Of a DNA stretch of 64,000 nucleotides, positions 10,237 through 19,611 are shown piece by piece. Within the stretch, counting starts at the first letter, position 1, and each line of letters opens with the position of its first letter. The stretch lies in assembly GCF_900108085.1 (NCBI RefSeq), contig NZ_FNVR01000008.1, positions 99,907 to 163,906 of the forward strand, written 5' to 3'. The notes below the pieces were generated by a model that was not told the origin of the DNA, did no database searches, and was given only the letters and a program-made list of their open reading frames with translations. Origin of the DNA: Algoriphagus boritolerans DSM 17298 = JCM 18970. Its GTDB lineage: Bacteria; Bacteroidota; Bacteroidia; Cytophagales; Cyclobacteriaceae. A program made the position numbers and the translations under genes.

Positions 10237-12042
10237 ATGCAGTCTTCCTCATTTCTCCCAGAAGAACATTTACAATTACCCGACCATCCCGGGGTATATA
10301 AGTATTTCAATGAGGCCGATGAATTGATCTATGTAGGCAAAGCCAAAAGTCTAAAAAAAAGGGTAAGCAGCTATTTCAATAAAAATACCGGAGAAAATCT
10401 CAAGACCAGAAGAATGGTCAAGGAAATCCGACGCATCGAAATCACACTGGTAGATAGTGAATTGGACGCACTCCTGCTGGAAAACAACCTAATCAAAAAA
10501 ATCCAGCCCCGATATAATATCCTGCTCCGGGATGATAAGACATATCCCTATTTATTGATCACCAAAGAGCACTTTCCCAGAATCTTTCAGACCAGGAAAC
10601 ATATTCCAAAACGGGGGACCTACTTTGGTCCCTTTGCAAGCGTAAAGGCCATGAACAATGTTTTGGATCTTATCCGGGATCTCTTTACCATCAGAACCTG
10701 TAAACTTGATCTTTCTCCATACAAAATAGACGAAGGGAAATATAAAGTCTGCCTTGAATTTCATATTGGCAACTGTCAGGGGCCTTGTGTCGGACTGCAG
10801 AAAGAAACACAATACCTCAAAGATCTCGAACAGGCTAAGCACATTCTAAAAGGGAACCTTGGTGTTCCCAAAGCCTATTTCAGACAGGAAATGCAATCCT
10901 TGGCAGAAAATCTGGAGTTTGAAAAAGCCCAGAAAATGAAAAATAAACTGGATCTACTGGAGAAATATCAATCGAAGTCATTGATTACCAGCCCCAGCAT
11001 TCAGAATCTGGATGTGTGTACTTTGGTGTCTGATGAAAAATACGCTTATGTGAACTACATGCGAGTCATTAATGGGGCCATGATTACTTCCAAAAATGTG
11101 GAGTTGAAGAAGAAACTTGATGAAAGCAGTGAAGAATTGCTCATCACCGCACTCGTAAGACTTCAAGATCAGTTTCAAAGTGATGCCGAAGAAATCCTCG
11201 TAAACATCGAGCCGGAGAATCCAATTGAAGGTCTAAATCTGACCGTTCCTAAAATCGGAGATAAACGGAAGTTGATAGAGCTTTCCTTGAAAAATGCATT
11301 ATTTTACAAAAAGGAAAAAGCACTGCTTCAGGGCCTGAATCAAGACAAAAAAGACCGGGTCATTCGTCAACTCCAACAGGATCTCAGTCTCCCCGATATC
11401 CCGGATCATATCGAGTGCTTTGATAACTCGAACATTCAAGGAACAAACCCTGTGGCCAGTATGGTGTGTTTCCTCGGAGGCAAACCAGCTGTAAAAGAGT
11501 ATCGCCACTACCATATCAAAACAGTGGATGGGCCAAACGATTTTGCAAGTATGAAAGAGATCGTTGGAAGACGCTACAAGCGATTAATCGAAGAGGGGAA
11601 GCCCTTACCAAAGCTCATTGTAATTGATGGCGGCAAAGGACAATTATCCTCAGCCGTTGAAGCACTTCAGGAGTTGGGAATTTATGGGAAGATGCCGATA
11701 ATCGGTATTGCAAAGCGTCTGGAAGAAATCTACTTTCCGGGAGATTCCTATCCCATTCACATTGAAAAAAAATCAGAAAGCTTAAAATTACTCCAGCGAA
11801 TCCGCGATGAAGCTCACAGGTTTGCGATAACTTTTCACCGAAATGTCCGAAGCAAAAATGCCTTCAACACCCAATTGACAGAGATTCCGGGAATCGGAGA
11901 AAATACTGTTGACAAACTGCTGAAACATTTCAAATCGGTAAAAAATATAAAATCTGCAACAGAAGCAGAGTTAACAGAACTTGTTGGAAAGAGTCGGACC
12001 AATTCACTTTTAGACTGGATTGAAAAAAATAAAGGGGCCTAA
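10237..12042 (+). CDS. uvrC: Excinuclease ABC subunit C
   Basis: Makes both incisions around UvrB-bound DNA lesions in nucleotide excision repair. The 601-residue protein has, in order: a GIY-YIG nuclease domain (PGVYKYFNEADELIYVGKAK, about residues 18-95), a Cys-containing region (VCLEFHIGNCQGPC), a UVR helix pair for UvrB near residues 205-240, an RNase H-like endonuclease domain (IECFDNSN; VIDGGKGQL), and C-terminal helix-hairpin-helix motifs (EIPGIGENTVDKLL). All domains are complete. Its stop codon lies in the loop of the terminator at 12031-12051. Confidence 0.97.
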   Translation: MQSSSFLPEEHLQLPDHPGVYKYFNEADELIYVGKAKSLKKRVSSYFNKNTGENLKTRRMVKEIRRIEITLVDSELDALLLENNLIKKIQPRYNILLRDDKTYPYLLITKEHFPRIFQTRKHIPKRGTYFGPFASVKAMNNVLDLIRDLFTIRTCKLDLSPYKIDEGKYKVCLEFHIGNCQGPCVGLQKETQYLKDLEQAKHILKGNLGVPKAYFRQEMQSLAENLEFEKAQKMKNKLDLLEKYQSKSLITSPSIQNLDVCTLVSDEKYAYVNYMRVINGAMITSKNVELKKKLDESSEELLITALVRLQDQFQSDAEEILVNIEPENPIEGLNLTVPKIGDKRKLIELSLKNALFYKKEKALLQGLNQDKKDRVIRQLQQDLSLPDIPDHIECFDNSNIQGTNPVASMVCFLGGKPAVKEYRHYHIKTVDGPNDFASMKEIVGRRYKRLIEEGKPLPKLIVIDGGKGQLSSAVEALQELGIYGKMPIIGIAKRLEEIYFPGDSYPIHIEKKSESLKLLQRIRDEAHRFAITFHRNVRSKNAFNTQLTEIPGIGENTVDKLLKHFKSVKNIKSATEAELTELVGKSRTNSLLDWIEKNKGA

Positions 12043-12051
12043 GCCCCTTTT
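12031..12051. terminator. Bidirectional terminator between uvrC and gldN
   Basis: Perfect stem AAAGGGGC/GCCCCTTT (12031-12038 with 12043-12050) with the 4-nt loop CTAA. T-runs follow on both strands, so it can serve the convergent uvrC and gldN. The uvrC stop codon TAA (12040-12042) sits within the loop. Confidence 0.88.
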
Positions 12052-12055
12052 AATT

Positions 12056-12871
12056 TTACCATTCCCAGAGGGAATTTTCGAATTCCAATAGTTTGTACTC
12101 AAATTCCAAAGAATTAAGATAGGCCTGCATTTCAGGATTTGGATGCTCGGAGCTGACCAAATCAGCAATCAAAGCATCATCCGGGTTGGTAAACCTTCTC
12201 ACCACAGATCTAAATAATCTAGATTCAAACGCTTCATCATAAGTCAGGCTTTTGGAAAGGTTTTGGAAATTAATCCATCTAGCAGTTGGATGATTCTTGA
12301 AATAATTGATGAAATCTTTATATCGGATATAACCAATCGTTTTTTGACCTGCATTTGCATTCGTAGGAGAAGGCATTACTAATTCAATGTATTTGATGTC
12401 AAATACAAGATCTGAATGGTGTCTGTCAAACACAAAGTCTTCCTTAAAATCGATGTAATACAGTTGCTTGGTAAAAATGGAATCTCCATTGGCAGAAATC
12501 CAGAAATTATCCTGAAACTCAGCAATAGAAAGCGGTTGGGTCAATTCATCATCAGCAAACACCTCCAGTGCATTTTCATCCACCACGGCTTTGTAAATAT
12601 GGCTAACGATGCCGTTTGCTTTATTATCTCCAGATCCGTAAAGCGAAAGGTTATATTTTTCTCTCAAGTCTACCCTTCTCCAGACAGAGATTTGATACAT
12701 CTTATCATCGTCCCGGATTCGTTTAGCGGAATTGATGGTATCCATTGAGAATTGGCGATCACCAAATCCTGATGGATTGACACTAGTGGCTACTTGGGCA
12801 TTGACGCTACCAGGTAGCAAGCCAACCACAACCAATACTGCCAGAAAGATGTGTTGCAAAAATCGTTTCAT
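12056..12871 (-). CDS. gldN: T9SS periplasmic ring protein GldN/PorN
   Basis: Periplasmic partner of the lipoprotein GldK; together they form the large ring of the T9SS beneath the outer membrane, driven by GldLM. The 271-residue precursor starts with a clear signal peptide (MKRFLQHIFLAVLVVVGLLPGSVNAQ). The mature part contains the family segments VWRRVDLREKYN and IGYIRYKDFINYF. It lies 28 bp after gldM and is the last gene of the operon, ending at a bidirectional terminator. Confidence 0.95.
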   Translation of the reverse strand: MKRFLQHIFLAVLVVVGLLPGSVNAQVATSVNPSGFGDRQFSMDTINSAKRIRDDDKMYQISVWRRVDLREKYNLSLYGSGDNKANGIVSHIYKAVVDENALEVFADDELTQPLSIAEFQDNFWISANGDSIFTKQLYYIDFKEDFVFDRHHSDLVFDIKYIELVMPSPTNANAGQKTIGYIRYKDFINYFKNHPTARWINFQNLSKSLTYDEAFESRLFRSVVRRFTNPDDALIADLVSSEHPNPEMQAYLNSLEFEYKLLEFENSLWEW

Positions 12872-12899
12872 AATTTTCTTTGTTTACTTCGAAAACCGA

Positions 12900-14498
12900 T
12901 TACTTAACAGCAAGTCGGAAAATTGTTCTGAGTTCAGAGTTGATTTTATTTCCTCTGAAATTGGTACGTGTTACTTGGGTAACCCGGATTACGATGTCGT
13001 CACCAGGTCTAGCACTTTCGAGAAGTGTTCTCATACTTCCACCAATTGGGACTGAACCTCTTGGAACCTCACTTCTTAGAAGTATAATTTCTCCACCGGA
13101 TACTTCAAAATTGGAATCTTTGGCCATGGTCCGAGCAAATGTTGGTTCAGCAACTGCTGCCACTTTCATCCCGCTGAAAACATTGACTGCATGAGCTACA
13201 GATGCGTCCATTTCAGAACCATTTGATGCCAACGCTTTTATAGTAGGTAAGGGAACCGGCTTGATATCAAACGCTACATCTCCGATTTTATTTCCACCAC
13301 TGCTTACACCGATAGTCACTTTGCCGGAAGCACCTGGAATTACAGTTAGCTGACCCGGTTGATTCCCTTTGATAGATTGACCATTACTTACACTAAAGTC
13401 GGGAGAATACGTATTCCCCAATGCAGGGACTTCAATTAACAATTCGTTGGCACAATCGGCATATAATTGCTGAACTACTTCAGAAGAAACCTTAATTACC
13501 GGTTGAGCAACAAAGTATTCGTATTCCACTGGAATCACCTGATCTTCACCACCTACGTTGGTGATAATCTCACCAGTAAGCACTTGACGGGACAGCCCTC
13601 TGTCATCATAGCTGCTAGCAGGAGGAACGGTGAATTCAACCTTTCCAAATCCATTTTCAACCGGAACAGGTTGACCTCTGAGTGTCATTGTAGGAGCTGC
13701 TGAAGAAGAAGCTGATGCTATAAACATATCTCCTTGGAACTTGGTACCAGCCGCTACCACGTTTGATACTGCTGCAATTTTACCCTCCAGGATATCTGCT
13801 TTAAAATAGAATGTACCGATTGATTTGGCGATTTCGCTCAATGCATCGCTCTCTATGTTCAAAACTTCATTTTGATACTGTGAGATCAATGCCAAAACTG
13901 CTCCAACGGGTGATTTCACGAAAGTCAGGTTAACAAAGCTTTTGTTTCTTGCTTCTCTGTCATTTGCGAAAAGGTCGATGTCTTTAGCGTCTCTGGCTAT
14001 CGGCTGAAAAGTCATCCCTGTAATTCCAATACCACTTAGGATAGAAGATACTTGTGTAGGATAGGCATTTAGCTTCTCTTTAAGCTCTTCACCCTTACCG
14101 CTATTAGCGAATAAATTACCGGGGACTTCAGTGTTTTTCAATGCTGAATTGACAAAGTTCCCCTCTTCGTCCTTCGCATTGGCCTGAGTAATCAATTGCT
14201 GCTTTAGATCTTCCAGGTAAGAAAAAATCTCTTTTGTCGCCTCTCGCACCTGCTGGGAAGCGGCGACTTTAGGGACATCTTTCGGATTATTTCCTTGTTC
14301 CTCTACTGCTCCTCTAATGTTTGCAACCGAAGACTCATTTTTTGAAATATAGTTTCTGGAAGTTCGCTCCATTCCATCATTGATGAGGACGAACTTCTGG
14401 AGTATCTGATTACTTACTTGGAGAGCCAATAAGGCTGTCAATACCAAGTACATCATTCCGATCATCCGCTGTCTAGGTGTCTCTTTAGCTCCTGCCAT
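12900..14498 (-). CDS. gldM: T9SS motor/stator protein GldM/PorM
   Basis: Inner-membrane protein whose single N-terminal helix pairs with GldL to form the proton-driven motor, and whose long periplasmic part reaches GldKN. Here 532 residues, a typical length. The start MAGAKETPRQRMIGMMYLVLTALLALQVS is the family hallmark: a short cytoplasmic tip, then the membrane helix (about residues 13-33). The rest is periplasmic: a helical domain followed by several Ig-like domains. It follows gldL by 36 bp. Confidence 0.96.
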   Translation of the reverse strand: MAGAKETPRQRMIGMMYLVLTALLALQVSNQILQKFVLINDGMERTSRNYISKNESSVANIRGAVEEQGNNPKDVPKVAASQQVREATKEIFSYLEDLKQQLITQANAKDEEGNFVNSALKNTEVPGNLFANSGKGEELKEKLNAYPTQVSSILSGIGITGMTFQPIARDAKDIDLFANDREARNKSFVNLTFVKSPVGAVLALISQYQNEVLNIESDALSEIAKSIGTFYFKADILEGKIAAVSNVVAAGTKFQGDMFIASASSSAAPTMTLRGQPVPVENGFGKVEFTVPPASSYDDRGLSRQVLTGEIITNVGGEDQVIPVEYEYFVAQPVIKVSSEVVQQLYADCANELLIEVPALGNTYSPDFSVSNGQSIKGNQPGQLTVIPGASGKVTIGVSSGGNKIGDVAFDIKPVPLPTIKALASNGSEMDASVAHAVNVFSGMKVAAVAEPTFARTMAKDSNFEVSGGEIILLRSEVPRGSVPIGGSMRTLLESARPGDDIVIRVTQVTRTNFRGNKINSELRTIFRLAVK

Positions 14499-14534
14499 CT
14501 TTTTAGATTTCTATTTTTTCGATGTTGGAATTGA

Positions 14535-15317
14535 TTAACCCTTCATAGCGGAAAGCATTCCACCATAGATTTTATTAAGCGAGCTAACGTTTTGATTCAA
14601 TTTTGCCAATTCATTTTTAAATGCTTCAGTTTCTTTTCCTGCCTCGGTCAAACCTTGCATTGCTGCAGTCATGTTACTGTAGAATTTATTCAATGTCTTC
14701 ACATGGCTATTTGCATCCTGCAATTCCATTTCATAAACAGAGTTCAAAGCAGTAAGATTTTTAGTCACGTTTACAATTTGAGCGTGGTATGCTTTGGCAT
14801 CTTGGGAAGCAGCAGACATTTCTGTAAGTGCAGCAGCAGTTTTTCCATAGGAGGCATTCATGTCCACTAGGGTTTTTGCCGCAGATTTCACATTAATTGC
14901 ATACTCGTTGGTAGCTACAGCAGCATCTGATAGGTTACCCATTTTTTCAGCAGAAGTTGCCAAATTTTGCATTCCCTTGCCCAAACTTTCGATCAATTCA
15001 GGTCCAATTTTAGCTTTGGAAAGCATATCATCCAATTTAGCAGAAATATCATCCCCCTTAGATTTTTTTGAGGTACCATCTGCCAGTTCTGGGTAAATTT
15101 TACTCCAATCCATTTCCTCCTGTTTCGGTTCGAATGAAGAAAGGAAGAAGATAATCGCCTCTGTGGTCAAACCTACCCCGATCATGATATTGGCAAATTG
15201 CCAATCGAGGATCTTGAACATCGCACCGAGGATAACCACAGCTGCGCCAATACCATAGATTTTTGGCATTACGTTACTGTAGAACTTAGCTTTAAAGGAG
15301 TTACTGTTGCTGGCCAT
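14535..15317 (-). CDS. gldL: T9SS motor protein GldL/PorL
   Basis: Inner-membrane motor subunit, 260 residues. Two N-terminal membrane helices (about residues 20-38 and 43-62) contain the conserved acidic residue: Glu53 in GLTTEAIIFFL, the likely proton-handling site of the GldLM motor; Lys35 lies in helix 1. The C-terminal 190 residues are cytoplasmic and predicted helical/coiled coil (many Ala, Lys, Asn). It is placed between gldK and gldM as in all T9SS operons. Confidence 0.95.
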   Translation of the reverse strand: MASNSNSFKAKFYSNVMPKIYGIGAAVVILGAMFKILDWQFANIMIGVGLTTEAIIFFLSSFEPKQEEMDWSKIYPELADGTSKKSKGDDISAKLDDMLSKAKIGPELIESLGKGMQNLATSAEKMGNLSDAAVATNEYAINVKSAAKTLVDMNASYGKTAAALTEMSAASQDAKAYHAQIVNVTKNLTALNSVYEMELQDANSHVKTLNKFYSNMTAAMQGLTEAGKETEAFKNELAKLNQNVSSLNKIYGGMLSAMKG

Positions 15318-15362
15318 TGAAAATTATTAATTAAGGTTAAGGTTTTTTCGTTTTTTGAAATA

Positions 15363-16457
15363 TTATCTTCTTGTTCTTTTGGAGGACTTCACATCCATGG
15401 ATCCTGATCTACCCATAAAAGTCATGGTTGTTCTGAATCCTATATGAGCCTGAGCAACATCCTGATATTCATAAGTACGAGTGGAAGTTTCAAGGTAATG
15501 TGCAATATCTTTCCAGCTACCGCCTCTTACAATTTTCCTAGGTTCGTTAGGATCGTCATACACAGGATCCAAATCCCAGGTATCTACTCTTGAGGTTGTT
15601 TTATAAGCATCCAGCACCCATTCTGCCACATTACCAGACATGTTGTATAACCCGAAGCCATTTGGTGCAAATACATCTACCGGTGCAGTGTACGCAAAAC
15701 CATCATCGATGTAATTACCACGACCGGGCTTGAAATTGGCCATCAGGCAACCTCTTTTATTTTTAAGGTAAGGACCTCCCCAAGGATATTTGGCGACGTC
15801 TTTTCCTCCTTTTGCAGCATATTCCCATTCAGCTTCTGAAGGAAGTCGAAAAGAGGGTACATCAAAATTTGATTCATCATTTGCTCTGAGGTGATAGGTC
15901 CTCCACTCGCAATATTGTTGAGCCTGATCCCAAGTAATCCCTACAACAGGATAATCATCGAAAGCCGGATGATCAAAGTAGAATTCCATTAGAGGATCAC
16001 CGTAGTGGTAAGAGAAGCTTGTTGACCAAACAGTTGTATCTGGCTTAAGCTCGTCAAGATTGAATGTTGGAGGATCTTTCAAAGTGGTCGGAGTACCTGT
16101 CGCCAGTTCGCCATTTTTGACTGCTTCCAAAAACTGTCTGTATTTATTGTTGGACACTTCATATTTGTCCATAAAAAATTCAGAGATCGTGATTTGCTTA
16201 TTCATCGCAGACTGCGTGTAGGCTATGTCTTCATCAGATTGGCCCATCCAGAAAGTACCTGCTTTCACGGGTACCATATCAAATGGAAGGTTTTGCTGCC
16301 AACTTGCCCGTTTAGCTACTCCGGTTACTTCACCTCGTCTATTGGCTTTTTCACTCGCAGAACCTTTCTTATTAAAAAGCCCACAACCCGGTAAAAGAGT
16401 CGCGACGGCCAGGCCTAAGGTGATAGGCACTAATCGGAGATTCATTTTTTTATACAT
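15363..16457 (-). CDS. gldK: T9SS ring lipoprotein GldK/PorK
   Basis: Outer-membrane lipoprotein of the GldKN ring. The frame opens as far back as 16538, but I take the ATG at 16457 (MYKKMNLRLVP) because it gives a proper lipoprotein signal with Cys25 after LLPG; the ATG at 16445 is also possible. A TAATTTTG promoter element at 16479-16486 falls inside the longer frame and supports the shorter one. The mature protein is an FGE-sulfatase/SUMF1-like fold (GTFWMGQSDED, LPSEAEWEYAAKGG, YNMSGNVAEWVLDAY) used structurally. Length 364 residues. Confidence 0.93.
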   Translation of the reverse strand: MYKKMNLRLVPITLGLAVATLLPGCGLFNKKGSASEKANRRGEVTGVAKRASWQQNLPFDMVPVKAGTFWMGQSDEDIAYTQSAMNKQITISEFFMDKYEVSNNKYRQFLEAVKNGELATGTPTTLKDPPTFNLDELKPDTTVWSTSFSYHYGDPLMEFYFDHPAFDDYPVVGITWDQAQQYCEWRTYHLRANDESNFDVPSFRLPSEAEWEYAAKGGKDVAKYPWGGPYLKNKRGCLMANFKPGRGNYIDDGFAYTAPVDVFAPNGFGLYNMSGNVAEWVLDAYKTTSRVDTWDLDPVYDDPNEPRKIVRGGSWKDIAHYLETSTRTYEYQDVAQAHIGFRTTMTFMGRSGSMDVKSSKRTRR

Positions 16458-16478
16458 AAATGACGTTTTTGAAATCAT

Positions 16479-16486
16479 CAAAATTA
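16479..16486 (-). promoter_or_regulatory. Candidate -7 element of a gldK promoter (TAATTTTG)
   Basis: Matches the Bacteroidota TAnnTTTG consensus on the minus strand, about 22 bp before the chosen gldK start. I see no convincing -33 TTTG at the right distance. If real, gldKLMN can be transcribed separately from porP. Confidence 0.4.
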
Positions 16487-16625
16487 TTATCAAAGTAAAA
16501 TCGATACGGATATCGAAATTTAGTCGAATTACGCGCAATAATGCAAATAACCTGCCAAATAATAACCTTTTTGTAAACGAACCGTAGCAGGCTTGTTTTT
16601 AATTATTTTACTGAAACTGTTCAAA

Positions 16626-17603
16626 TTAAAATCTAAACCTTGGTGTTCGTTGGATTACTCGCTCTATTTCTCTACCGACCGTAGGTAGAACATACCGTAG
16701 CATTAGTTCGTGACTTGTGGGGGATTTAGCTTCTAATCCGCCCACCACTAAATCAAATGCATAACCTAACTTTAAAGAGTTGTCACCGAGGAGACTATAT
16801 CCAAGAATTAAGGAAATTGATTCTTCTCCACGATAAGCTATCCCTCCAGTTATTTTATCCTGATGTGTTGCCATAACGCTCACATCGTATGAAAAATTAT
16901 TTAAAGAGACTGTTTTAATAAGTAAACTTGGTTCGATTCTCAATTGGCCAATTGGCCGAACTCTATAACCAAATAGGAAATAGGAGTGGTTATTCAGTTG
17001 ATTTGCAAATGCTCCGTCCCCAAAATCAAAGCCTGGCTCATTTAAGTGTTTGGAACTTAGACCTAGATAATATTTTCCGCGATCGTAAAGAATACCCGCA
17101 CCAAAATCCAAAGCAATTTGATTTTCCCTTCCGCTTTGGGGTATGGGCTCCGGATTTACAAAGTTTAATTCATCATAATTTAAAGAGCTGGAAAAAAATC
17201 CCACATAGCCCCCAAAGCTGATCGTAGCTCGGTTTAACTTTTTATGATAACTCCCTTTCAGGTTTATTTCAAGATTTCCAACCGCCCCGATTTGATCATT
17301 TACAACAGAAAAACCATAACCTATATTCTTAGAATCCAATCTACCCTCAGCGGTAATTAACTGCGTGACCGGAGCTCCACCCTGACCTGAAGCGGTGGTA
17401 TAATTAAGCCATTGGGATCGGTGAAGCGCAGAAAAACGATAGCCACCTTCTTTACCTGCAAAAGCAGGATTGTAAAACATGCCATTATACATGTATTGGG
17501 TAAACTGTGCATCTTGCTGGCCTTGAACTATTCCTACACTTAAGAGTAAAGGAAGCAAAAACCCAAGCTTTAAAAAGTTATTCAGTCGGCTTTTAGTAGT
17601 CAT
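16626..17603 (-). CDS. porP: PorP/SprF-family outer-membrane protein (T9SS operon copy)
   Basis: A 325-residue outer-membrane barrel protein of the PorP/SprF family. It has a signal peptide ending VQGQ, then the family hallmark DAQFTQYMYNGMFYNPAFAG at residues 31-50. The remainder shows alternating beta-strand pattern and ends with an aromatic residue (RFRF), usual for barrels. It is the first gene of the porP-gldKLMN operon and probably the core-machine PorP, which binds the GldKN ring. A second family member is at 61489-62463. Confidence 0.93.
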   Translation of the reverse strand: MTTKSRLNNFLKLGFLLPLLLSVGIVQGQQDAQFTQYMYNGMFYNPAFAGKEGGYRFSALHRSQWLNYTTASGQGGAPVTQLITAEGRLDSKNIGYGFSVVNDQIGAVGNLEINLKGSYHKKLNRATISFGGYVGFFSSSLNYDELNFVNPEPIPQSGRENQIALDFGAGILYDRGKYYLGLSSKHLNEPGFDFGDGAFANQLNNHSYFLFGYRVRPIGQLRIEPSLLIKTVSLNNFSYDVSVMATHQDKITGGIAYRGEESISLILGYSLLGDNSLKLGYAFDLVVGGLEAKSPTSHELMLRYVLPTVGREIERVIQRTPRFRF

Positions 17604-17676
17604 TTGGCTATGGTGTATCCAATTTTAAACTAGTGTATGAATTTAAACTGAAAAACCACAATAATTGATTTTTTGA

Positions 17677-18450
17677 TTACAGATTATTGGCCTTTTTTAT
17701 ATAAAGCTCCAAAGCTCCTGTCATACTCGGAGCGTTTGGCATCGGGGCCTCAATGTCTAAAATCAAATCCAAATCTCTTACAGCTTGAGCTGTGGTTGGT
17801 CCAAAAGCCGCAATTCGAGTATTCCCTTGGACGAAATCAGGGAAGTTTTGTTTTAAAGATTTGATACCGGAAGGACTGAAGAAGGCCAAGATATCATATT
17901 TCACGTCTGCCAAATCAGATAAATCTGCCGCAACTGTATGATAAATTATCGCTTCCGTGAATGCGATACCGTGCTTTTCCATATATCCCGGAATATCATC
18001 CTTTCGGATGTCGGAGCAGGGGAAAAGATATTTTTCACTTTTATGCTTTTTGAAATAATCGAAAAGATCCTCTGCGGTCTTCTGACCTACGAAAAGCTTC
18101 CGCTTGCGGATGACAATATATTTCTGAAGATAATGCGCTGTCTGGTCTGAAATGCAGAAGTATTTCATCTCTGCAGGCATTTCAATTTTAAAGTCTTTGC
18201 AGATCGAAAAAAAATGATCAATCGCATTTCGGCTGGTAAAAATAATTGCCGTATGCTTTAGAATATCAATCTTTTGCTTTCTAAATTCCTTGGGAGGAAC
18301 CGGTTCAACCTTGATAAACTGCCTAAAGTCGATTTTGATTTTGTACTTCTCCGATAATTGAAGGTAGGGAGAGTTTACATCGGTGGGTTTGGGCTGGGAA
18401 ACTAGAATACTTTTTACTGGCTTAAAGCGATCTTTTGGAGCTGCACTCAT
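17677..18450 (-). CDS. hemD: Uroporphyrinogen-III synthase
   Basis: Cyclises hydroxymethylbilane with ring-D inversion in haem and sirohaem synthesis. The 257-residue protein has the two-domain HemD pattern: KSILVSQPKP at the start of domain 1, IIFTSRNAIDHFF, then the second-half signature DILAFFSPSGIKSL and IAAFGPTTAQAV. HemD is poorly conserved, but these segments are diagnostic together. It sits between the DUF4271 gene and porP on the same strand, so it may share transcripts with the T9SS operon. Confidence 0.9.
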   Translation of the reverse strand: MSAAPKDRFKPVKSILVSQPKPTDVNSPYLQLSEKYKIKIDFRQFIKVEPVPPKEFRKQKIDILKHTAIIFTSRNAIDHFFSICKDFKIEMPAEMKYFCISDQTAHYLQKYIVIRKRKLFVGQKTAEDLFDYFKKHKSEKYLFPCSDIRKDDIPGYMEKHGIAFTEAIIYHTVAADLSDLADVKYDILAFFSPSGIKSLKQNFPDFVQGNTRIAAFGPTTAQAVRDLDLILDIEAPMPNAPSMTGALELYIKKANNL

Positions 18451-18484
18451 GCTAGTTATTTCCTTAATTATAGGTTAAATTCCT

Positions 18485-19597
18485 TTACTGACCTAAATCC
18501 AAAATCCATTTTGACAGGATTAGAAAGGGGATCAATTCAGCGATGCAAAGGTAGGTAAATAAATGGTATTTCTTAAAACTCAGTCTATTCATCATAATCA
18601 GAAACAATCCCAGCACGCCAATGATGTATCCCCAAAATAATCCCGAGATCAAAATGTAGAAAACTGATTCAAGCCCTTGGTAGTCGTTAAAGACGAAATA
18701 TGTGCCAAATAAAATCAACAGCGTACTCCCAAATACAATCAGTCTCAGAAGGTAAAAAAAATGGGAAAATTCAGCCTTGCCCAGATCAAATAAATAAGAA
18801 ATTACCCGTATACCCATGAATTTCACAATAGTCAAAAATAACACCCCAAATGCTCCGAGCAACCAAATCAACACTAGCGATGAATAATCAAGGCCGATCC
18901 AGGTTTCCAACCAATCTTTTTTGAATACCACCAAACACAGTACACTTGCTTCGGAAATCATCATCCCAACAATAAACAGAAAGAACAGGACATCGACCGA
19001 GAAGAATTTTTGAAGATTCCCACTGTCCGAAAAATCCTCTGCACTGATGACAGCCAATGGCTGAAGCATGAGCCCAAGCATATAGGGATAAGCCATTTTA
19101 TACAATGCCATAAAAAACAAAATCAAAACTAAGCCCGTGAAAAAAAAATCTTTCACCGGTTGCAGTACAAATCGTTGTCCTGATAAAATTTCTCCTGAAG
19201 GTTGAGCCAACTCATTTTGCAGGTCCGCTCCTACTACCTTTTTGACACTTCCGTACATTTTGCTAAGATTGGGACTCACCAGAGTAAACGTCACGGTATC
19301 TTTCTCAAACTCTGATCTTAATTCCTCCACTCCACGATAAATGACAGTATCCAGGGTACTCAAAAGCCACAACTTCTGATCGATGAAAACTGTGGATTCG
19401 GCAGGCAACCTAATTTGAAGCGCAGACTTGGGAAAGGAGTTTAAATTAAGCTTCAGCTCAATTTGATTATTGCTGCCAAGCCATGATTCTTCTTTGGCTG
19501 ATTCCCATTGTCCGTCATAATTCTCCAAGACCTGTGCAAACGAGACATAGCTCAACAGCATGAAAAAAAGGACAAACAAAAACCGAATTTTTAACAT
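18485..19597 (-). CDS. DUF4271-family membrane protein
   Basis: A 370-residue protein with a signal peptide ending SFAQ, a periplasmic beta-rich part to about residue 145, then about seven membrane helices in the C-terminal 220 residues. I recognise it as the Bacteroidota DUF4271 type from its topology and its position directly beside hemD. Function unknown. It lies 14 bp after the Omp85 gene and 34 bp before hemD on the same strand, which suggests a joint transcript Omp85-DUF4271-hemD leading toward porP-gldKLMN. Confidence 0.75.
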   Translation of the reverse strand: MLKIRFLFVLFFMLLSYVSFAQVLENYDGQWESAKEESWLGSNNQIELKLNLNSFPKSALQIRLPAESTVFIDQKLWLLSTLDTVIYRGVEELRSEFEKDTVTFTLVSPNLSKMYGSVKKVVGADLQNELAQPSGEILSGQRFVLQPVKDFFFTGLVLILFFMALYKMAYPYMLGLMLQPLAVISAEDFSDSGNLQKFFSVDVLFFLFIVGMMISEASVLCLVVFKKDWLETWIGLDYSSLVLIWLLGAFGVLFLTIVKFMGIRVISYLFDLGKAEFSHFFYLLRLIVFGSTLLILFGTYFVFNDYQGLESVFYILISGLFWGYIIGVLGLFLIMMNRLSFKKYHLFTYLCIAELIPFLILSKWILDLGQ

Positions 19598-19611
19598 AGC
19601 TCTTAGTGGCG

